Notes: generated from the sequence alone by a model not told the origin. DNA of 64,000 nucleotides from Castor canadensis (GCF_047511655.1 NC_133394.1:59118501-59182500), one strand, 5' to 3'. Numbered from the stretch's first letter, positions 11,690 through 23,730 are shown. Translations and numbers: made by a program.

Positions 11690-12505
11690 AATGGGACCAG
11701 TTTGGATAGAGTATGATAGGCAAGTAGAAGCAAGATTAGAAAAGTAATGACAGGTTCCTTATAGCCTGACCAGTCATTATACAATTTTTTTTGAATAAGT
11801 TGATAGTCATTGGAGAGTTTTGGGTAGAGGAGTGACATGATCTAACTTAGGTTTTTGCATATTCTCTCTCAAAGCTGTGTTTAGGAAAGACCTTAGGGTT
11901 GGGGCATGGATACCAGTTAGGGTAGTATTATAATAATAAAGGTGAGAGAATGGTATTGACTTACTACTAGTAGTACACAAATAAGTGATTCAGTTCTGGA
12001 TATACTTTTATAGTATAGCTAGCAGCATTTGCTGACAGATTGTGTATAGGATATAAGAGAAAAGAATATATGATATTAAAATGACTCTAAAGATTTTGGG
12101 TGGTAATTTGCTGATGTGGGGACTACAGGAAGAGCAGATTTGGAGGAAGGAGTACTCAGCAGTTCTGTACAGGTTCTGCTTGAAGTGCCTTTTAGACATC
12201 CATGTGGAATCATTGAATAGAGAGTTCAATATGTGAGTATGAATTCCAGGGAGGGGTCTGGGCTGAAGAAACAAATATGGAAGCTGTCAAACTATAGAGA
12301 TATGAAGCCATGAGACTGGATGCTAATACAAAGGGTGTAAGTATAAATAGCAGATTGGACGGAAAACTGAGCCTTGGGCATGTCAACATTAATAGGAAAA
12401 ATAGCAGAGACCTGAAAAGTCTCTTCCTCTTTGAGTGAGGAAGGAGAAAAGGCAGTAGAGTGGTATTTTGAAATTCAAAATTTTTTTTAATAAGAGGAAG
12501 TATTC
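11690..12505 (+). repeat. Ancient mammal-wide interspersed repeat, family not named
   Basis: Contains the order 'ggagtgacatgatctaactt', 'gatatacttttatagta', 'gcatttgctgacagattg', 'cttttagacatccatgtgga', 'gccatgagactggatgc', 'gagccttgggcatgtcaaca'. I recognise this as a common old repeat consensus. A B1 interrupts it at ~12510, and it may resume to ~12760. A second copy is at 18810-19150. Confidence 0.55.
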
Positions 12506-12509
12506 AAGA

Positions 12510-12638
12510 GGTGTGTGGTGACTCATGCCTATAATCCCAAGTTCTTGGGAGGCAGAGGCAGGAGAATCATGAAATCATGAGTTCGAGGCCAGCCTGGGCT
12601 GTATGACATGATCCTGTCTCAAAAAGCCAAAAAAAAAA
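12510..12638 (+). repeat. B1-type (7SL-derived) SINE
   Basis: 'gtggtgactcatgcctataa', then 'gttcgaggccagcctgggct' and 'ctgtctcaaaaagcc', then an A-run. These are the A-box, B-box and tail of a 7SL monomer. Confidence 0.85.
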
Positions 12639-12759
12639 GGAATCAGCTATTCATGGTATAAGTAAAATGGCTATTGAGAAGTGTCTTGGATTTAGCAATA
12701 CAGAGGTAATTTGAGACCTTGTTAATAACAGTTACAGGAAAAATGGGAGAAGAATTAGA

Positions 12760-14986
12760 AACTCAAACTAGGACAAATCTTTTGAGACATTAAACTACAC
12801 AGTAGAAGAGAAATAGAGCAATATCTGTAAAGCATCAAGAGATCAAGAGTGGGTTCTTTTTTAAGTCTGAGAGACCTTAAAGCTTTCTGATGGGGAAGAT
12901 CCAGCAAAAATGGAAAACTTGATGTTGCAAGAAAGATTTGGTGAATTGCTTGGGAAAGGATAACATCTAGTGCACGAAGGTAGAAGTTAGCCTAAGATCA
13001 TTGTTTAGGTAGTTCATCTGTAGAACTGTATACAGGTATAGATGTTGGTAGGTGAGTTAATATGGTGGTGCAAACTTTTGAATGTTCCTTTCTACCAATT
13101 TAATGCTTTTTATTTTTCAGTGTAATAGAAAGCAAAGCCATCTACTAAGAGAGAGTGTTGGAAATTTGAGAAGAGAGCAAAAGGTATAATTAGGAGATAG
13201 TGTCAATAGATGTGAAAATGTAACAGGATTCTTGGGTTACATTAGGAGTTCATTTAAGTTCCTGTAGTAAATTTAAATTCAAATATTTAGCATGATTGTA
13301 TTTTCTACATATCAAGTTCAGCTGCATAGGTGCAAGTGTGGAGCTGACAGAGTTGAAATTAACTAAGGTTGGAATTTGCCAAGAGAGTAAGCAGAGTGAG
13401 ATGATGAAAAAGAAAGGGAATGCAAGGGGATGGTTTATACTGATCTGCCATGGAATTTAAGTTTGACAAGAAAGATAATACATGTAAGGAATGAGGGACA
13501 TTGAAATGCGATAAATACAATCAGTGAATTTTGAGGTGATAGTGTGTCAAAAGAATTTTGGACTGGGGTTCTCAAGTAAATGTTTGATATCATGAAACCT
13601 CTATCATGTACATATTTGTTGAGATGTTAAGGAAATAACATGCAGGATCTTCTACAGTATACCTTGAAAAACTGGAATTGGTTAGGTGCTCTGTGATCTC
13701 AAACTGACCTCCACTTTAACAGTGAATGCTAACTTGCTTGTAGAAATTTGCATGTCAGTGAGGTGAGATTCTGCACTCATATTTGGCTAAATATTTAACA
13801 TCTTACAAGCTTGAGTTTTTTTCTCTGCCATTTCCAGATGATTTGTGATGCTATATTTACCAATGAAGCTTTTTTGTGCTTACATGCATTTATGCAAAAG
13901 ATGATTATTATTTATGTAACATTTAATATGGCATATTAAAATGGAAAATCTTACTACCATGGGAGTATTTGTAATCTAATATTTGTAAAATATTTACTGC
14001 TTTTAAAGCAGATATATTAAAATAATTTGGAAGTGTAATGATCACTTGTTAAAATTCTCATTTTTCTTTTTCTTTTTTTACTGTTTTTTTCCTCATGATA
14101 TGCATTGTATTTACCCTAATAATACCTTTGACCTATTATCCATAAGGATTATAGATATCTGTTAACAGTGAGAAGACAAGCTTAGTTTATGTAAAACTTG
14201 ATGTAATGTAACAAAATTACATGAAACATCAATTTTATGAGGCCACTAGATGGCTCTGTTGTCCTGTTATTTAAGTATATGTTTAACCACCTAGGGGTTT
14301 TGAATTAAATACAACTACTTATTATTGTGCGTGACTGTATTGCTGTGTATGTGAATAGTAACATGAAAATGTTGGTGTGCCTAATAGCTCTATCAGCCTA
14401 TCATATAGACTCCAGTTTTATATAATAAATGTCTACAAAATTATTTTGTAGATCTTAGATTGCAAATTTTGGAAACCTTAGATTATATAGAAATGAACAA
14501 CATTCTCCAGATGCGTATTTTAAGAACACAATTGAAATTCACCAGATCTTTTTTATATTTGAACTTGATGAATAGGTTTTTGCCATAACAAATTAATACT
14601 GTACTTAAAAATTAAATATTAAGTTAATTTGGAGTATATCAAAATAGACAGTGATACTGTTGGAGAAGTGGAATATTTTTGCCCACAGCAGGATGTGGTC
14701 ATATTCATCTTACCAATAGTAGTGTTTTTTTGTATGATATATGCTGAATTAAATGCTTATTGAGTGAGAAAACTAGGATGATAAAAATGAAAGAGAATTC
14801 TGGGAATCACATGTAATATTCAAAAGGAAAATGAATTGCAGGGTGATATATTTAGCAAAATTGACAAATGCTTTTTTACCTTGCCTACATCTTAGCTCTA
14901 TCTTTGCCAAAAGTTTTAAACTGAGAGTTTTCCCCACCATGGAAATATATTTCCAATTTTATAATAAAATTTTATGAATTCATATT
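12760..14986. other. Intergenic sequence, nothing recognised
   Basis: AT-rich, no ORF above ~60 codons, no clear repeat. The bases just before 14987 give no hint of the retroviral integration site beyond the LTR edge. Confidence 0.5.
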
Positions 14987-15347
14987 TGTAAGGAACTGCC
15001 AAATAAAGACCATGCCACATGTGGAAAAGAAAGATTTATTGGAACCAGACCAAAGGGCTGTCACTCTTGGGTTCAGAGTGAAGCGGCTTGACTAAATTGG
15101 TTAGTGGGCTTTATAGGAGGGGCCAAGCCATGGGGGAGGGAGAGAGAGTCTGGTCTCTGATTATCTGCGATCGCTAGATAGAACAGGTCGACATGCCTGG
15201 CTAGTTGAGTAACTGGAAGTTCCTGAGGTGTTTTTCAAGCAGAGAAACAAACAGGGGAGTTGGGCAAGCAATCATAAATCAGGGGGTCTGGTTTTGGTGC
15301 TAGCCTTGGGATCTTCCACCCGCCCCAGGAATGCCAGGGGCCTAACA
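14987..15347 (-). mobile_element. Endogenous retrovirus 3' LTR
   Basis: A 361-bp block with TG...CA ends on the minus strand (begins TGTTAGGCCC at 15347, ends CTTACA at 14987). It has a TATA-like CCTATAAAGCCC (around 15108) and AATAAA (15035-15040) in the right order for U3-R-U5. Retroviral coding remnants lie on its 5' side in the same orientation. No matching 5' LTR is seen. Confidence 0.75.
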
Positions 15348-16260
15348 TTCTAGCCTTTTGTTGGTATTATGGGTGCTGATCGATCTAGCTGCTTGGTGCT
15401 GAGTGCTGAGTGGGGGCATTGTTAAGGGGATTTGGCTGGAATTTGGAAATTTGTGAGGTCCCCAGGAGTGGAGGCTGATAGTTTTTCCCAGGCTTCATCT
15501 GCAGACAAGGCCAATTGTTGGTAGGCCAGAGAAAGTTGTAGTAGCATCTGGTGGGAAAGTCTGTCTGCTGAGTTCCTCTAGGGAATCCTGGAGGCATCTA
15601 GGGTTAAAGAGCATTTTCCTGGTTTAAGGGTTTGTATTTCCATAGCATCATTTCCATAGCACATGTGCAGCTGTTTTTTTTTTTTTCTGTAGTAGCCTCT
15701 ATAATGGATCGTATAACCAAGGGAAGGAAGCAGGGAAGTAGTATGCATGCTCTCAGAATTAGGCCCACTGCCCCTACCTGTGTTTTAAATTCACCTATGG
15801 CAGAAAATTGAGAGCCAGATGAGGACTAAGAGCTTATGCAGGAGAGGAAGAGGGAGAGAGTTTGTGGGAGAGGCTTAGCCATGTGGGGCCCAGCAGTACT
15901 CATCCTTTGTTGCAGTGGAAGAGTCTGAAGTCAGTGGGCAATGTTTTATCCTTGAAATGTGCTGCCACTGGGGAATCCTGTTGAGTTTGACAGTGGTGGG
16001 CGTTGTGAGGATGACCAGATGGGGGGTCCGTCTACTGAAGTCCCAATGGAGAGAGTCAAAGATCCTTTAGGAGAATGAGATCCTCTGGTTTTAATAGAAA
16101 TTGTTATGGGGCCCTCTGAGGGGTGGGTCTGCATGCTCTCTGAGAGGTTCCTGGAGGAGGTTAAGATAAAGTAGATAGTCAGCCAGAGAAGCAGAGTCTG
16201 TTGGAGGAAAGTTTCCTAAGAGAAATGGGTGGCCATACATTATTTAAGACCCAAATAGGA
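15348..16260 (-). pseudogene. ERV 3' internal region, possible env remnant
   Basis: Short minus-strand reading pieces such as 'SLTLSIGTSVDGPPIWSS' (within 15946-16134) look like gammaretroviral env surface sequence, but stops and shifts prevent a firm call. The join from pol to this segment is far too short for a complete pol, so a large internal deletion has occurred. Confidence 0.4.
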
Positions 16261-16746
16261 ATATTACAAGGAGCATAAAAAGGTGTCTGCTAAAGGCTGC
16301 ATATCTAGGGATCCAGTTTCTGCAAAATCCTGTAACTCCCAAGAAAGCTTTAAGCTGCTTTTATGATATAGGGTAGTGGGAAATGCAGGATTGGGTTGAT
16401 TCACTCATGACTCAGGGAGTGAGTCTGTCCCTTTAAGACCACACCTAGGTAGGTGACCTGAAGGAGACATAATTGAGCCTTCTCCTTAAAGACTCTGTAT
16501 CCCCGGAGGCCAGAAAGTTTTTTAAAAGGACTCTGTTGCCTTGTAGATGAGGGGCTCTGTGGCTCTGCACTGAAGTATATCATCAACATATTGAAGAAGG
16601 GTGGCCTCTGAGTAGTGCCCATCTAATAAGTCTCTGGTTAGGATCTGTCCAAAGAGATGAAGACTGTCTTTAAACTCTTGTGGCAAAACTGTCCAGATTA
16701 GTTGCTGCGAAGGGTTTGTGTAATCTTTAAAGGCAAACAGGGTCAT
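16261..16746 (-). pseudogene. ERV pol remnant (reverse transcriptase, YVDD)
   Basis: The minus-strand frame at 16746-16522 includes 'LLQYVDDILQ', with YVDD at 16579-16590. Val at the second position of the catalytic motif is characteristic of gammaretroviral RT. An overlapping second frame (16622-16401) carries 'QVTYLGVVLKG', so there is a frameshift within RT. Connection-type sequence continues to ~16260. The element is dead. Confidence 0.8.
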
Positions 16747-17215
16747 ACTGTCAGGATGCAGGTTAAATGGAACACTTTTGGATATAAATTTACATTTTTA
16801 ACTTTGTAAATGTTTGTACCATATTTAGAAAAAGTATACACACAACATTGTTACAAGATGGTCATTTAAGACACATGAGCAAATATGTAAATGAACTCTG
16901 ATTTAGTAGTACTTAAAGCTTGACAAGGTCAGCAGAAAACACAAATAATTTCTTTGATAAAATCTAACAGTTTTTTGTAGATGTTACTCAGAGAAGAACA
17001 ATATTAAGATAACCTTGTTATTTTATAGCCTTAGAGAATTTGATTTTAGTTTGGCATGACCTTAAAAATCTTTTAGGCAGCTCTTAGACTATAGTCAACT
17101 TTAACTTTGTCACACAGTGAAGTTTACCTATCTGTATCCTTTCCAGTTGTTTACTTTGTAACCTGTATTTTAAAATTAACTTTTGTAAGAATTTAAATTT
17201 AAATAAAACTGTCTT
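16747..17215. other. AT-rich block interrupting the ERV, origin unknown
   Basis: The composition changes sharply from the flanking GC-moderate retroviral remnants. There is no coding potential and no recognised repeat. It sits between pro-like (17216-17377) and RT-like (to 16746) sequence, so it either replaced or was inserted into the pro-RT region. Confidence 0.45.
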
Positions 17216-18165
17216 TTCTTTTTGGCTGGTGGAGCAGACTGTCCACCCCCACCACGGAGATCTGTGAAGGATAAAGCTTACCTGAGATGTCAGGTAGTAC
17301 CAAGTAGGTGATTGAGGCCTACGGGCTACATGGATGCTTACCCTGGGCTCCTCTGAGGTGATCTTGAAGGGGGCCAAGGTCCCAGGGCTGTGTCAGTCTC
17401 TGCCGCCAAGCCCAAGACGTCTGTGAGACCTTAACTCTGTTGAGAGTGGAAGTGGGAGACTGACCTACCTTGCAGAGACAAAGGGGGCAGTCGTCTTTCC
17501 AGTGTCCATTCTGGCCACATTGTGGACAGAGTCCTGGAGGCGGGCGAGGTGAAGGGCAGTGTTTTTGCCCAATGTCTTGTCTGGTTGCCTTTGAAGCAGG
17601 CCCCTGGAGGCATGTGTTGTTGTTCAGCCAGTCTCGAAGTTGGAAGAGGTAGCCTCAGGGCAGCAAAAAGCTGGGCCTTTTGGTGGTCTCAAGCCTCAGC
17701 TCAGTTATAAATACCTTAAATGCCATTTTCATAAGATCTCCCTGGGGGGTTTGAGGGCCACACTCTGCCTGTTTAAGTTTTCTTTGAATATCAGTGAAGG
17801 ATTGGGAAATAAAATGAGAGGTGAGAATAATTGTTCCATCCTTGGAAGATGGGTCTCATGCCAAGTCATATCATATGCTTGGGTTAGGTATTTAAATTCT
17901 TTAATATAGGAGGCTGAGTCATTGGAGAAGGAGTTACATCTCTTTTAAATTTGAGAGAGATTAGTCATGGAAAAAGGCACATGGGCTCAGATAATATTGT
18001 CAGCTCCTGCCACCTCCTGGAGTGGGTACAGGTGAGCTGAGCATGCTTGGGAGGAGGTATGGGAGCAGGTATGGGATGCGGGTGGGGAGGAGAAGGGTAA
18101 GGGCATAGCAGGGGCTGAGGGCAATGCTAGTGGTGGGCAGATGGAGGCTGTGAGGTCACAAGTAA
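17216..18165 (-). pseudogene. ERV gag-pro remnant with nucleocapsid zinc knuckle
   Basis: On the minus strand, capsid-like text ('KEFKYLTQAYDMTWH', around 17860-17900) is followed by nucleocapsid with a complete C-x2-C-x4-H-x4-C knuckle at 17487-17528, then 'PFKITSEEPRVSIHVA' (about 17330-17375), which resembles the gag-pro junction/protease start. A possible first knuckle is out of frame just upstream. The Pro/Ser-rich region near 18000-18120 fits a matrix-capsid linker. Homology fades at ~18165, and no 5' LTR or primer-binding site is visible. Confidence 0.75.
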
Positions 18166-18245
18166 GAGATAAGACATATATAATACTCTGAAAAATTTTA
18201 GCTTGAGTTGAATTTAGAGCAATTTTTGCATACTTTTTTTTTTAA

Positions 18246-18402
18246 ATAAAGTTGGGTGCTGGAGGCTCACACCTATAATTCTAGCTACTCAGGAGGCAGA
18301 GATTGGGAGGATCACAGTTCAAAGCCAGCTGGGCAAATAGTTCCATGAGACCCTATCTTGAAAAACCCTTCACAAAAATAGGGCTGCTGGAGTGGCTCAA
18401 GG
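18246..18402 (+). repeat. B1+tRNA fusion SINE, 3' truncated
   Basis: 'ggctcacacctataattcta', then 'cagttcaaagccagctggg' and 'cttcacaaaaatagggctgc', then the first bases of the tRNA-derived part ('ggagtggctcaagg'), where it stops. Confidence 0.85.
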
Positions 18403-18809
18403 TAAAAATAGTAAAATTAAAACATCAGATGGTGTATGAGAGTACTCTAATTTAATATATGTTTTAGTAGTTATTTTTTAATCTAAGTAAAATTATAGAA
18501 AACTAAGTAGAATTAGAACCAAAGAAATAACTTTTGTATTTCTCTAGTTTAAAACTCTTTTTATCTATATGATAATTTATGTAAATGAATAGTATTCCCT
18601 AGAACTCAGAAGGGTCCTGAAAAAAAATCCTTGGAATTCAGGACTCAAATTTGCTGAAAGCAATAAGAATTTTTGAATATTTATCATTTTAAAGTTATTG
18701 GACAGAACTAATTGAGAAGGATTAAGAATGGAAATTGTATAAGATGAATGTACAAAAAAAGACATCCTGAAAATAAAAATTTTTGGGTGTAGAATTGCTG
18801 TAGGATGAG
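18403..18809. other. Unassigned AT-rich sequence
   Basis: No gene, RNA or repeat recognised. Confidence 0.5.
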
Positions 18810-19150
18810 AGAGGGAGAAGAGGAACTGTGGTTACAAAGGCAGTGGATGCTAGATCATGTAAGGTCTCAGAGGCTATGTATGAACTATCATTAGTATTCT
18901 GAATAAAAAGGAGAGGTATTGAAGGAGTGTTAACAAAGTAGTGCGCTGACCAAATTTGTCTAAGGAATATACCACATGTTGGGTTGACAGTAGATTATAG
19001 TAGACGAGCATTGAAGCAGGGGAGAGATTCAGGAAAGCAATGATGGCATCTTAGAATGGGATGGCAGCAGCACAGTTGGTCAGAAGTGGTTGCTTTTGGA
19101 TATAATTGAAGACAGACACAATAGGATTACTTGACAAATTGAATGTACTA
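18810..19150 (+). repeat. Second copy of the unnamed ancient repeat
   Basis: 'ctagatcatgtaaggtctca', 'gatggcagcagcacagttgg', 'cagaagtggttgcttttgga' and 'acacaataggattacttgac' follow the order of the same old consensus as 11690-12505, covering its earlier part. Confidence 0.5.
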
Positions 19151-19496
19151 ATCAAATCACTGGGTATACTATTATTTGCAGGTCATGTCTATATTCCAGG
19201 GTTATACCAGGTGTCACTCAGGATGAAACTGATTATTTTGGAGAAAGATTGCAATCTACATATGTGCTTCACCTGCAGACCTAAGTCTTTCTGCACCACT
19301 AGGCTTACTCCTGGCCTATTTTACTTAAGGCATAATTTTAAATAGCCTAAATCCTGGCTATTTGTTCTTTTTCCCTGAGTCACCATTATTGCTAATTGGA
19401 CCAGGGACATAATGCTTAGGTAGGGGGTGTTAATTCCATAATTAGAAATATAGCTGTCATTAGTTTTCAATAAATGTCCACATTCAAGATATGTTT

Positions 19497-19574
19497 CAGG
19501 AATGGGAGTATGGCTCAAGTAGTAGAGCTCCTGCCTAGCCAGGAATAAGGCCCTGAGTTCAGGTACCACAAAAA

Positions 19575-19582
<8 letters not shown>
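19497..19582 (+). repeat. tRNA-derived ID-like SINE
   Basis: 'ggctcaagtagtagagctcc' (A box), then 'gccctgagttcaggtacc' (B box) and an A13 tail running straight into (AT)n. Confidence 0.85.

Positions 19583-19622
<40 letters not shown>
19583..19622. repeat. (AT)n microsatellite at SINE tail
   Basis: About 20 AT units directly after the SINE poly-A tail. Confidence 0.95.
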
Positions 19623-19625
<3 letters not shown>

Positions 19626-20777
19626 TCATCACTTTTGGAATTTTTGTCTCTTTCAGGAAAATCCAGCCAAATTCAGTGTTTTTCTCATCCTTTCTTCCCA
19701 AGGTAGCCGTGACAATGGACATGAGGTGAGAGGGAAACATCTGGGCCTCAGCCGTCCTCTGTCTTCTGCTGGCATTGGGTGAATCTCATCAGGCTCAATC
19801 TTTGGTAAGTGGCTTCTGCTTTCTGGTCTGGGCTCCTCCTGTAACTTGTGGTCATCATCAGTCTGTGCATTATGTGTCCTTCTGGTCCTGGGTGCTATGT
19901 CTCTTTGGATCTAAAATCCTGTTTTTAGTGATTTCTGCAGCTTCCCTGAAGAATGTGGGCTTTTCCTTTTTTGAAATATGGTCTCACTGTGTGGCCTAGG
20001 CTTATCTCAAACTTGAGATCCTCCTGCTTCTGCTTTCTATGAGATGGGATTATGGGCATGTACCATCCTACTGGGCCTGCTTTGAAGAGTTTTAAATGGG
20101 AAGTTGGACACACTTTTCTCTACGTTTGATCCTCACTTAAGATCTTTCATCTTTTCACTTTTAGGGCTCAGGTCAGTGGCAGTGAGAAAGGCCAGCAGAA
20201 AAGAAACCCAAATCTGTGTTTGCCTTGCTTCTTTGTTTTGAATCATCCTTATCTCATCCAGGCAGCTTCCATTTGAGAGTAGAATTTGAAGGTGGTGGAG
20301 GGGAGGTATAGTCTGGTTTTCTATTTACTTTCTTTCTATGGTGTCTTAGCTGTAGATACTTAAATTACTTCCAACTCCCAATATCTGCCAAAGGACTTTA
20401 AAAGAGTTGTATCTATCAATATTTACTGTATTAGACATGAAACTTAAAAATTTTTAAATGAATTAATTTTAAAATAAGAGAAAGCCAAGAATAACATCAT
20501 TGCCAAAATCAAAAGAAAATTCAGAGTGGCATTGTGCTACATTTTTGCAAATCTCCTTAAGTTTGGCTTAATAAAAGACGGATGGATTCTCATATCAATT
20601 TCTGTACTAGGTTTATTTTGATAATTGTTTTCGTTGAAGTATATGAAGAAGATCTGGCTGCATACATCTGTATGCATACATATTTGGGAAAAGGAAGTGT
20701 ATATTTGTAGCCTAGCCTTTCCATATTAACTGTAGTTTTTTTTTCGTTGTTTAGTACTACGTAAAAGCTCTACAAGT
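19623..20777. other. Unassigned; weak B1-like remnant on minus strand at ~19960-20080
   Basis: 19960-20080 ('gaaatatggtctcactgtgt', 'gcctaggcttatctcaaact') looks like a degraded minus-strand B1. The remainder shows no gene. An open run at 19712-19804 with signal-peptide-like text is treated under findings. Confidence 0.45.
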
Positions 20778-20826
20778 CTTCCTTCTTTCATTCCTTCTTT
20801 CGTTCGTTCGTTCCTTCCTTCCTTCT
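20778..20826. repeat. (TTCC)n/(TTCG)n tetranucleotide tract
   Basis: Imperfect ttcc/ttct/ttcg units, including three successive cgtt units. Confidence 0.9.
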
Positions 20827-20929
20827 CTATCACCATGATCCCCTTATATACAGTAGCTTAGAGTACAGTGCATTATATTATATTCTTATGTAGGTGGGCT
20901 GTTTCAATAGTTTTCATGCTCTAACATTT

Positions 20930-21375
20930 TCTTTTGCTCTCCCACCTCCCATAGTCTCCTCAGACTAAAATTTTATTCTGTTTCTCACCATATATGTATG
21001 TATTTATGTATGTATATGTGATTATCTATCTATCTATATATACATTTAATTTATAAGTCTAGCTTCCACATGTGTGGGAAAACATGTGACCTTTGATTTT
21101 TGGAGCCTGGCTTACATTGGTTAGCATAATGTTTTCCAGTTCCATCCATTTACCTTCAAACAACATAATTTCATTCTTCTTTAAGGCTGAATAAAACTCC
21201 ATTATGTATATATACCACTTTTTCTTAATCCATTCATTAGTCATGGAGCATCAAGGCTGCTTCCAAGGCATGGCTGTTGTAAATAGTGCTGCAATAAACA
21301 TGGGTATGCGAGTGGCTCTATCATATCCTAGAGCATATTCCTTTGGATATATGGCCAGGAGTTTACCTTAATTTC
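20930..21375 (-). mobile_element. 5'-truncated L1, ORF2 end and 3'UTR
   Basis: Minus-strand translation 21244-21059 gives 'MTNEWIKKKWYIYIMEFYSA' and '[18 protein letters not shown]', the L1 ORF2 C-terminus. 3'UTR-like sequence continues to about 20930, with a tatc/tatg-rich stretch at ~20990-21050. Confidence 0.8.
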
Positions 21376-21599
21376 TTAATTTGTTACCTAAAGGTAACAA
21401 ATTTAACTACTTAAAAAAAGGTAACTAGTTAAAATTAGTATGTTTTGGCTCCCCACATGAAGAATGAGACATGTTTAGCTTATCTATATTAATTCCTCAC
21501 TTATACTCTTGTTCATCTTCCTAGTTTTTGAAAATATATTTACATTTTTGGTTTTGTTTCTAGCTCTTCTTTTGATTATGTTTGTGGCTTTAAATAAAT

Positions 21600-22370
21600 C
21601 AATGAAAAAAATGTTCAACATCTGTAGTCATCAAGGAGATACAAATTGAAACAGCATCTGATTGGGGTAAGTGAAACCACCTCACTTTAGTTAGAATAGG
21701 TTTCATTAAGAAAATGTAAAACAACAAATGCTGGTGAAGATGGGGGTGGGAGGGGAGGTACTCTTATTCACTGATGGTGGGGTATAAATTAGTGCAGCCA
21801 CTATGGAAATAAGTATGGAGGTTCCTCAAAAAATTAAAACTAGAAGTACCACATGATCCAGCCCTACCACTGCTGGATATATACCCAAAAGAATCAAAAT
21901 TGACATACAATGGAGATACCTTCCTACCCATGTTTATAGCTGCACTATTTGTGGTAGTCAAACTATAGAATCAGCCTAGGTGCCCACCAACAGATGAATG
22001 GATAAAGACAAAGGATTTACTCAGCTATTATGAAAAATGAAATTATGTTGTTTGCTAGAAAATGGATGGAACTAGAGATTATCATGTTAAATGAAAATCA
22101 ACCCCACCAGACAAATACTGCATTTTTCTCTCATTTTTTGGAAACAAGCAGAAGATAAAACAATATGAATCAAAAAAACCAAGGTCATGAAAGAACTTGG
22201 GAGGTGGAAGGGGGAGGGAAAAGAGGGAAGGAGGAGTAATAAAGCAAGAGAGGGAGTGAATATGATCAAAATGCATCACACAAAGTGCATGTGTGGAAAT
22301 ATCATGATGAAACCCTTTACAATGTCCAACTTAATAATCACTAATGAAAATGTACCTATAGTCAATTTCT
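21600..22370 (+). mobile_element. 5'-truncated L1, ORF2 end and 3'UTR
   Basis: 'caacatctgtagtcatcaag' onward parallels the ORF2 C-terminus ('ccacatgatccagccctacc', 'atggataaagacaaagg', 'aaaatggatggaactagaga'). It is followed by an old 3'UTR with 'gaaatatcatgatgaaaccc', and faces away from the minus-strand L1 at 20930-21375. Confidence 0.75.
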
Positions 22371-22867
22371 GCTAAACCCAATGTAAGTCAGAGTAGATCA
22401 GAGTGACTGTTTTTTAATGGTAGATCCTTAAGATAATTGAAGGAGGAAGGTTTAGTTATTCAAGTACAATTTCTGCTTCCAATTATCACTTAGGTAATTC
22501 AGGGCTCTTCCTCTATTGAAGAGTAGCTAAGAGACAGGGAGAGCCAATATTACAAAATTGGTGGACCTCCACATGGTAAAATAAAGCAGGGGGAAAAATA
22601 CCATCTTCTTAGCCATGATCATATTTTTACTAACAGTGACAGATGGGAAAATTGAGGCCCCAAAAGTCACATACCCAATGTTTAGTTAAGCACAGATACC
22701 GGGCTACAGTCCAGTTTATCCTCTTTATTATTTTGATTGTCCTGAAGGCAATTGGGGATTGAAACAATAGGTTTTATCAACTTAATCATAGGTGGGAGCA
22801 AAAATTTATCAATACTGCATTTTCATACCTTTTTATTGTTTTTAAAATTGTAATCTTTAATTTTTTT
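22371..22867. other. Unassigned sequence
   Basis: No gene or clear repeat recognised. Confidence 0.5.
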
Positions 22868-22945
22868 CTTAGTACTGGAGTTTGAACTCAGGGCATTGTA
22901 CTTGCTAGACAGGTGCTCTAACACTTGAGCCACACCCCCGGCCCA
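22868..22945 (-). repeat. ID-like SINE
   Basis: 'agtactggagtttgaactca', then 'agacaggtgctctaacactt' and 'gagccacacccccggcc', the reverse complement of the tRNA-type SINE. Confidence 0.85.
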
Positions 22946-23536
22946 TAATCTTTACATTCTTATAAATTTGTCTATTTATTCATTTGTATGTGAAATAAAG
23001 TTTATTTTTGATATTGTATTTGCCTTGTGGGCTTTAAAGAGTTTTGTTTGTTGACAGATGTAAATTAAGTAAAGTCCTAGGAATATATCGCATTTTGAGC
23101 TTACATTTCTGTTGAAGTTTTTTTAAAAAAAATTCAGGTTCAGAATGCTGTATACCAAATAGAGGAAAGAAAACCCATCTTCTCTGGTCCAACTGTATAA
23201 ATTATGCATAATGTTTAAGAGCAAGGTCCTGTTTCTATTTCAGTTATCAATTTGAATAGAGCATTTTTGGCAGTGGAAATATAGACAGCAGGCATTTCCT
23301 ACACTTAATTTATTCTCTCATAACCAAGAAGCAGCTTGATGTAGACAGTTTTATGTAAAATTTGTCACATATTCTCTGTGCTTTGGAAATGTCTTACATT
23401 TCACTCAGTTTAATTCATTTTTCTATATTGTAAAATGTGGGAAATACATTCTTCCCAACAATAACTTGGAGACTGTGCTGTGGATCATTTAATCTGTAAA
23501 ATTTGCTTTGACTTTTTTGAACGGGATTGATAAGTA
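22946..23536. other. Unassigned AT-rich sequence
   Basis: No gene, RNA or repeat recognised. Confidence 0.5.
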
Positions 23537-23538
23537 AA

Positions 23539-23730
23539 TGTGATGGCTAATTTGATATGTCAGATTGATTGGGCCACAGGATGCACACATAGCTGGTGAA
23601 ACATTATTTCCAGGTGTTACCGTGAGGGTGTTTCTGGATAAAGTTAGTATTTGAATTGTTATGTGGTAAACACCCAATCTATTGTGGGCCTGAAAAGAGC
23701 ACAAAGGTAGAGGAAGGTTGAATTAGCTTT
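23539..23730 (+). repeat. Ancient repeat, left arm of an inverted pair
   Basis: 'gtgatggctaatttgatatg', then 'cagattgattgggccaca', 'attatttccaggtgttaccg' and 'gagggtgtttctggataaag'. It matches, in reverse complement, the sequence ending at ~24437. Old mammalian repeat; name uncertain. Confidence 0.65.

Noticed and set aside
19497..19582. Functional tRNA gene
   Set aside because: The A and B boxes belong to a tRNA-derived SINE; there is no cloverleaf with paired acceptor stem, and a poly-A tail follows.
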